A program made the position numbers and the translations under genes. The notes under the pieces are model-generated. The model did no database searches. It saw nothing but the letters and a program-made list of their open reading frames with translations, and had not been told where the DNA came from. Positions 63,501 through 64,000 of a stretch of 64,000 nucleotides of DNA are shown here, piece by piece (the stretch's first letter is position 1; each line of letters opens with the position of its first letter). This DNA comes from Torymus aiolomorphi (taxonomy: Eukaryota > Arthropoda > Insecta > Hymenoptera > Torymidae). The stretch is taken from the NCBI GenBank assembly GCA_036365515.1, contig CM070877.1, positions 15,424,201-15,488,200 on the forward strand, read 5' to 3'.

Positions 63501-64000
63501 CACGGGCGAAGGTTTTGACAAACCTGTTATTCTTGAAAATTTAGATATTATACATAGCTCTCTGTTAAATATCATTCAAAGAACGAATTCACGAACCTCT
63601 ACGCGTAAATCACGAAAGAGTTCTATTAAACAAGATACTTCTTTAAGTCGTGAGTTACAAAATTATATTTTCGACACTACAAACTATATGCAATGACTTA
63701 AAAAATATGGTTTTCAGGTTCAAGTTCAAACTTAATGAACCAAAACATTTTGAGCTATAACCTTGACTACGCAAAGTGTTTTTTGAATCGAATGCACAAG
63801 ATAAACTTCAAGATTGTAAACAAAACAAATAACTGTTATTTTCGATTCGAATGGAACACGCATCCCAATATAGTCTGCATTCCCTCAGCAGGACATGTAG
63901 CGCCCAACAACTTCAAAGAGTTGACAGCTACATTTCTTACAGCAGAATCTATGACACTATTACAAGTAATTAAGATTATACTTGTATATTTCAAGTAATA
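49771..64000 (+). CDS. HYDIN orthologue (central-pair axonemal protein), 5' part, 53 exons, continues past the window
   Basis: HYDIN is a giant protein of the C2 projection of the central microtubule pair and is needed for ciliary and sperm-flagellar beating. Splicing 53 exons (ranges in the segment entries) gives one open frame of about 3,344 residues, with every junction phase-consistent. Family evidence is clear throughout: SPQEYIKQW near the start, PVDFRIRIPSDG, GEGPVITVEPSHLDFGE, DYGLQLFCDS, the adenylate-kinase-like segment, EIEPKQIQLGRVLLQR, NFGTVGLKSTK and FRFEWNTHPNI all follow vertebrate HYDIN order. About 23 MSP/ASH-type immunoglobulin-like repeats are visible. Human HYDIN is about 5,100 residues, and this window reaches roughly its position 4000. 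All but five introns are 52-101 bp. The start ATG (49771) and the short exon 1 are the least certain part. Confidence 0.93.
51666..53716 (+). CDS. HYDIN segment B, exons 10-18 (residues 420-923)
   Basis: Exons 51666-51889, 51944-52011, 52082-52296, 52369-52611, 52672-52799, 52876-53062, 53139-53377, 53447-53569 and 53633-53716. It includes IVCKNSGPIPGTLVF, the block NISNIPVDFRIRIPSDG with REFSISPKEGTVEP, INIRFCFINFPYARYLTITN, and GEGPVITVEPSHLDFGETKL, each a recognisable HYDIN Ig-like repeat with the usual 'P...F/DFG' signature. All junctions keep frame (phases 0, 1 or 2 match on both sides). Confidence 0.92.
53799..56481 (+). CDS. HYDIN segment C, exons 19-27 (residues 923-1577)
   Basis: Exons 53799-53980, 54053-54291, 54375-54572, 54641-54683, 54767-54966, 55042-55251, 55337-55537, 55680-55926 and 56039-56481. 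It includes the ASH repeat LVFKPSEITLYCVVGWTAEERVKLIND. A Cys-rich acidic linker (CPLPDACECEEGICSC, exon 23) follows. Then come LPQEGQLQPYTEQEISFAF and DYGLQLFCDSAVTTLKITN, one of the best HYDIN matches in the window. Exon 27 (443 bp) carries a basic KEKERRKK-like stretch. Exon 22 is a 43-bp microexon. Confidence 0.9.
56555..57650 (+). CDS. HYDIN segment D, exons 28-31 (residues 1578-1863)
   Basis: Exons 56555-56694, 56782-56938, 57009-57226 and 57310-57650. Two Ig-like repeats (TVNVKTLKFDKVFIGDCREM and LKINKAEIQFPATVPGTKI) lead into a 114-residue linker: LKHYYKTEDILIPQREIGET, then a Lys/Ser-rich, probably disordered stretch. This linker corresponds to the region just before the adenylate-kinase-like domain in HYDIN and keeps the 'RKLKGYD...LLPPRNPGE' type layout. 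Confidence 0.88.
57736..59060 (+). CDS. HYDIN segment E, exons 32-36: degenerate adenylate-kinase-like domain (residues 1863-2213)
   Basis: Exons 57736-57897, 57956-58406, 58467-58698, 58769-58850 and 58936-59060. KKIVLIFHGPPSTEYQETAC aligns with the HYDIN P-loop segment, whose usual form is HGTPLSGKS. Here the GKS is replaced, so the Walker A lysine is missing. Downstream, LKERLSQSTFEQGYVLQTLN aligns with the ILAERIQ...GVVFDGLD region, and the Walker B-like FDGLD is also lost. LNQIFLEALSLAD keeps the helix after the P-loop. The following charged region (LIAEKEKDQEQVIRKP) is much shorter than the human coiled-coil linker. The fold may persist as a scaffold, but nucleotide binding looks unlikely. 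Confidence 0.85.
59127..60379 (+). CDS. HYDIN segment F, exons 37-42 (residues 2214-2516)
   Basis: Exons 59127-59189, 59263-59380, 59445-59540, 59593-59999, 60075-60175 and 60256-60379. It contains FFTSYIQVKDPSDRQIYD, the SEPLSPDIFSISPQK stretch, LQPGESRKLRVTFTPSEKGR, PRLDMTPGLVFDR and TYDFGSLLVLNQENR, the last matching the HYDIN 'TYYFGPLL' repeat. The exon 39-40 junction is the weakest. The only phase-compatible choice I found gives a 52-bp intron with acceptor AACTTCAAAG; a nearer AG at 59578-59579 would break the frame. Confidence 0.8.
60503..60590. repeat. 34-bp tandem repeat in a HYDIN intron
   Basis: TATTTTACACAAAATTTAAA-type units start at about 60503, 60537 and 60571, an exact 34-bp period with a partial third copy. 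It is preceded by GTGTAAAATTTTACAC, a 16-bp palindrome (60485-60500). It lies in intron 42 (60380-60624), at 245 bp the longest intron of the gene part seen here, so the repeat explains its length. Confidence 0.85.
60625..62070 (+). CDS. HYDIN segment G, exons 43-48 (residues 2517-2873)
   Basis: Exons 60625-60735, 60806-61045, 61113-61336, 61438-61567, 61636-61772 and 61843-62070. It holds NIEIEPKQIQLGRVLLQRTE with TNHSALTVYWRVS, the AEVYEIITEIQPDDVIDFNS repeat with NNGLYEIKYE, and RFSIEPQPTLNFGTVGLKST with IKNVGQFPLKYS. These follow human HYDIN order closely. Exon 48 ends in a Lys-rich linker (KKRESDKLSKKGRKSKQ). Confidence 0.92.
62145..64000 (+). CDS. HYDIN segment H, exons 49-53 (residues 2873-3344), truncated by the window edge
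   Basis: Exons 62145-62445, 62639-62884, 62966-63290, 63356-63649 and 63718-63965, with intron 53 running to the window end. It includes KWGPFHFEKSRGELEP, IFIKPTKTLHFRQVCVGNSY, LEGEGCLPQICLIE, INFGLALIFECRTKILKIKN, LTGEGFDKPVILENLDII and FRFEWNTHPNIVCIPSAGHV, all in HYDIN order. The donor of exon 51 is ambiguous (63269 or 63290, both phase 1). The donor of exon 52 (GTGAGT at 63650) is strong. The rest of the gene lies to the right. Confidence 0.88.

Overview
The window is animal nuclear DNA: two spliced protein genes, small introns with GT/AG ends, long AT-rich non-coding stretches, GA/CT microsatellites and small inverted-repeat transposons. The proteins and the genome style fit an insect, most probably a hymenopteran such as a parasitoid wasp. 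That taxon is an inference; nothing here fixes the species.

Layout. (1) 1-10.4 kb: AT-rich DNA with one likely terminal exon of an upstream gene (1312-1389), several foldback or MITE-like elements, and a few GC-rich islands. (2) 10.4-22.5 kb, plus strand: a complete three-exon gene for the core-binding factor beta subunit (Drosophila Brother / Big brother family), with a 10.2-kb second intron. (3) 22.5-49.7 kb: a gene desert with a roughly 1-kb-spaced series of CpG-rich islands, a 28-bp inverted repeat array, a hAT-type MITE, a broken kinesin fragment and a 1.37-kb giant foldback element. (4) 49.77-64.0 kb, plus strand: the first 53 exons, about 3,344 residues, of a HYDIN orthologue (central-pair protein of motile cilia and sperm flagella), running off the right edge. 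Its introns are nearly all 52-112 bp.

The two genes show no functional link. CBF-beta is a nuclear partner of Runt-domain transcription factors. HYDIN is an axonemal structural protein.

The most striking unexplained structure is in the desert and in the CBF-beta locus. About 40 GC-rich, CpG-rich islands each have a C-rich, G-poor left flank and a G-rich, C-poor right flank on the plus strand. GC skew therefore switches from negative to positive at every island, including the three CBF-beta exons, and the pattern stops at HYDIN. Where islands are further apart than about 1 kb, the extra length is often close to that of an inserted transposon. This looks like an array of bidirectional initiation sites (divergent promoters or enhancers, or replication origins), but only the composition is seen directly. 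HYDIN also shows loss of both nucleotide-binding motifs in its adenylate-kinase-like domain.
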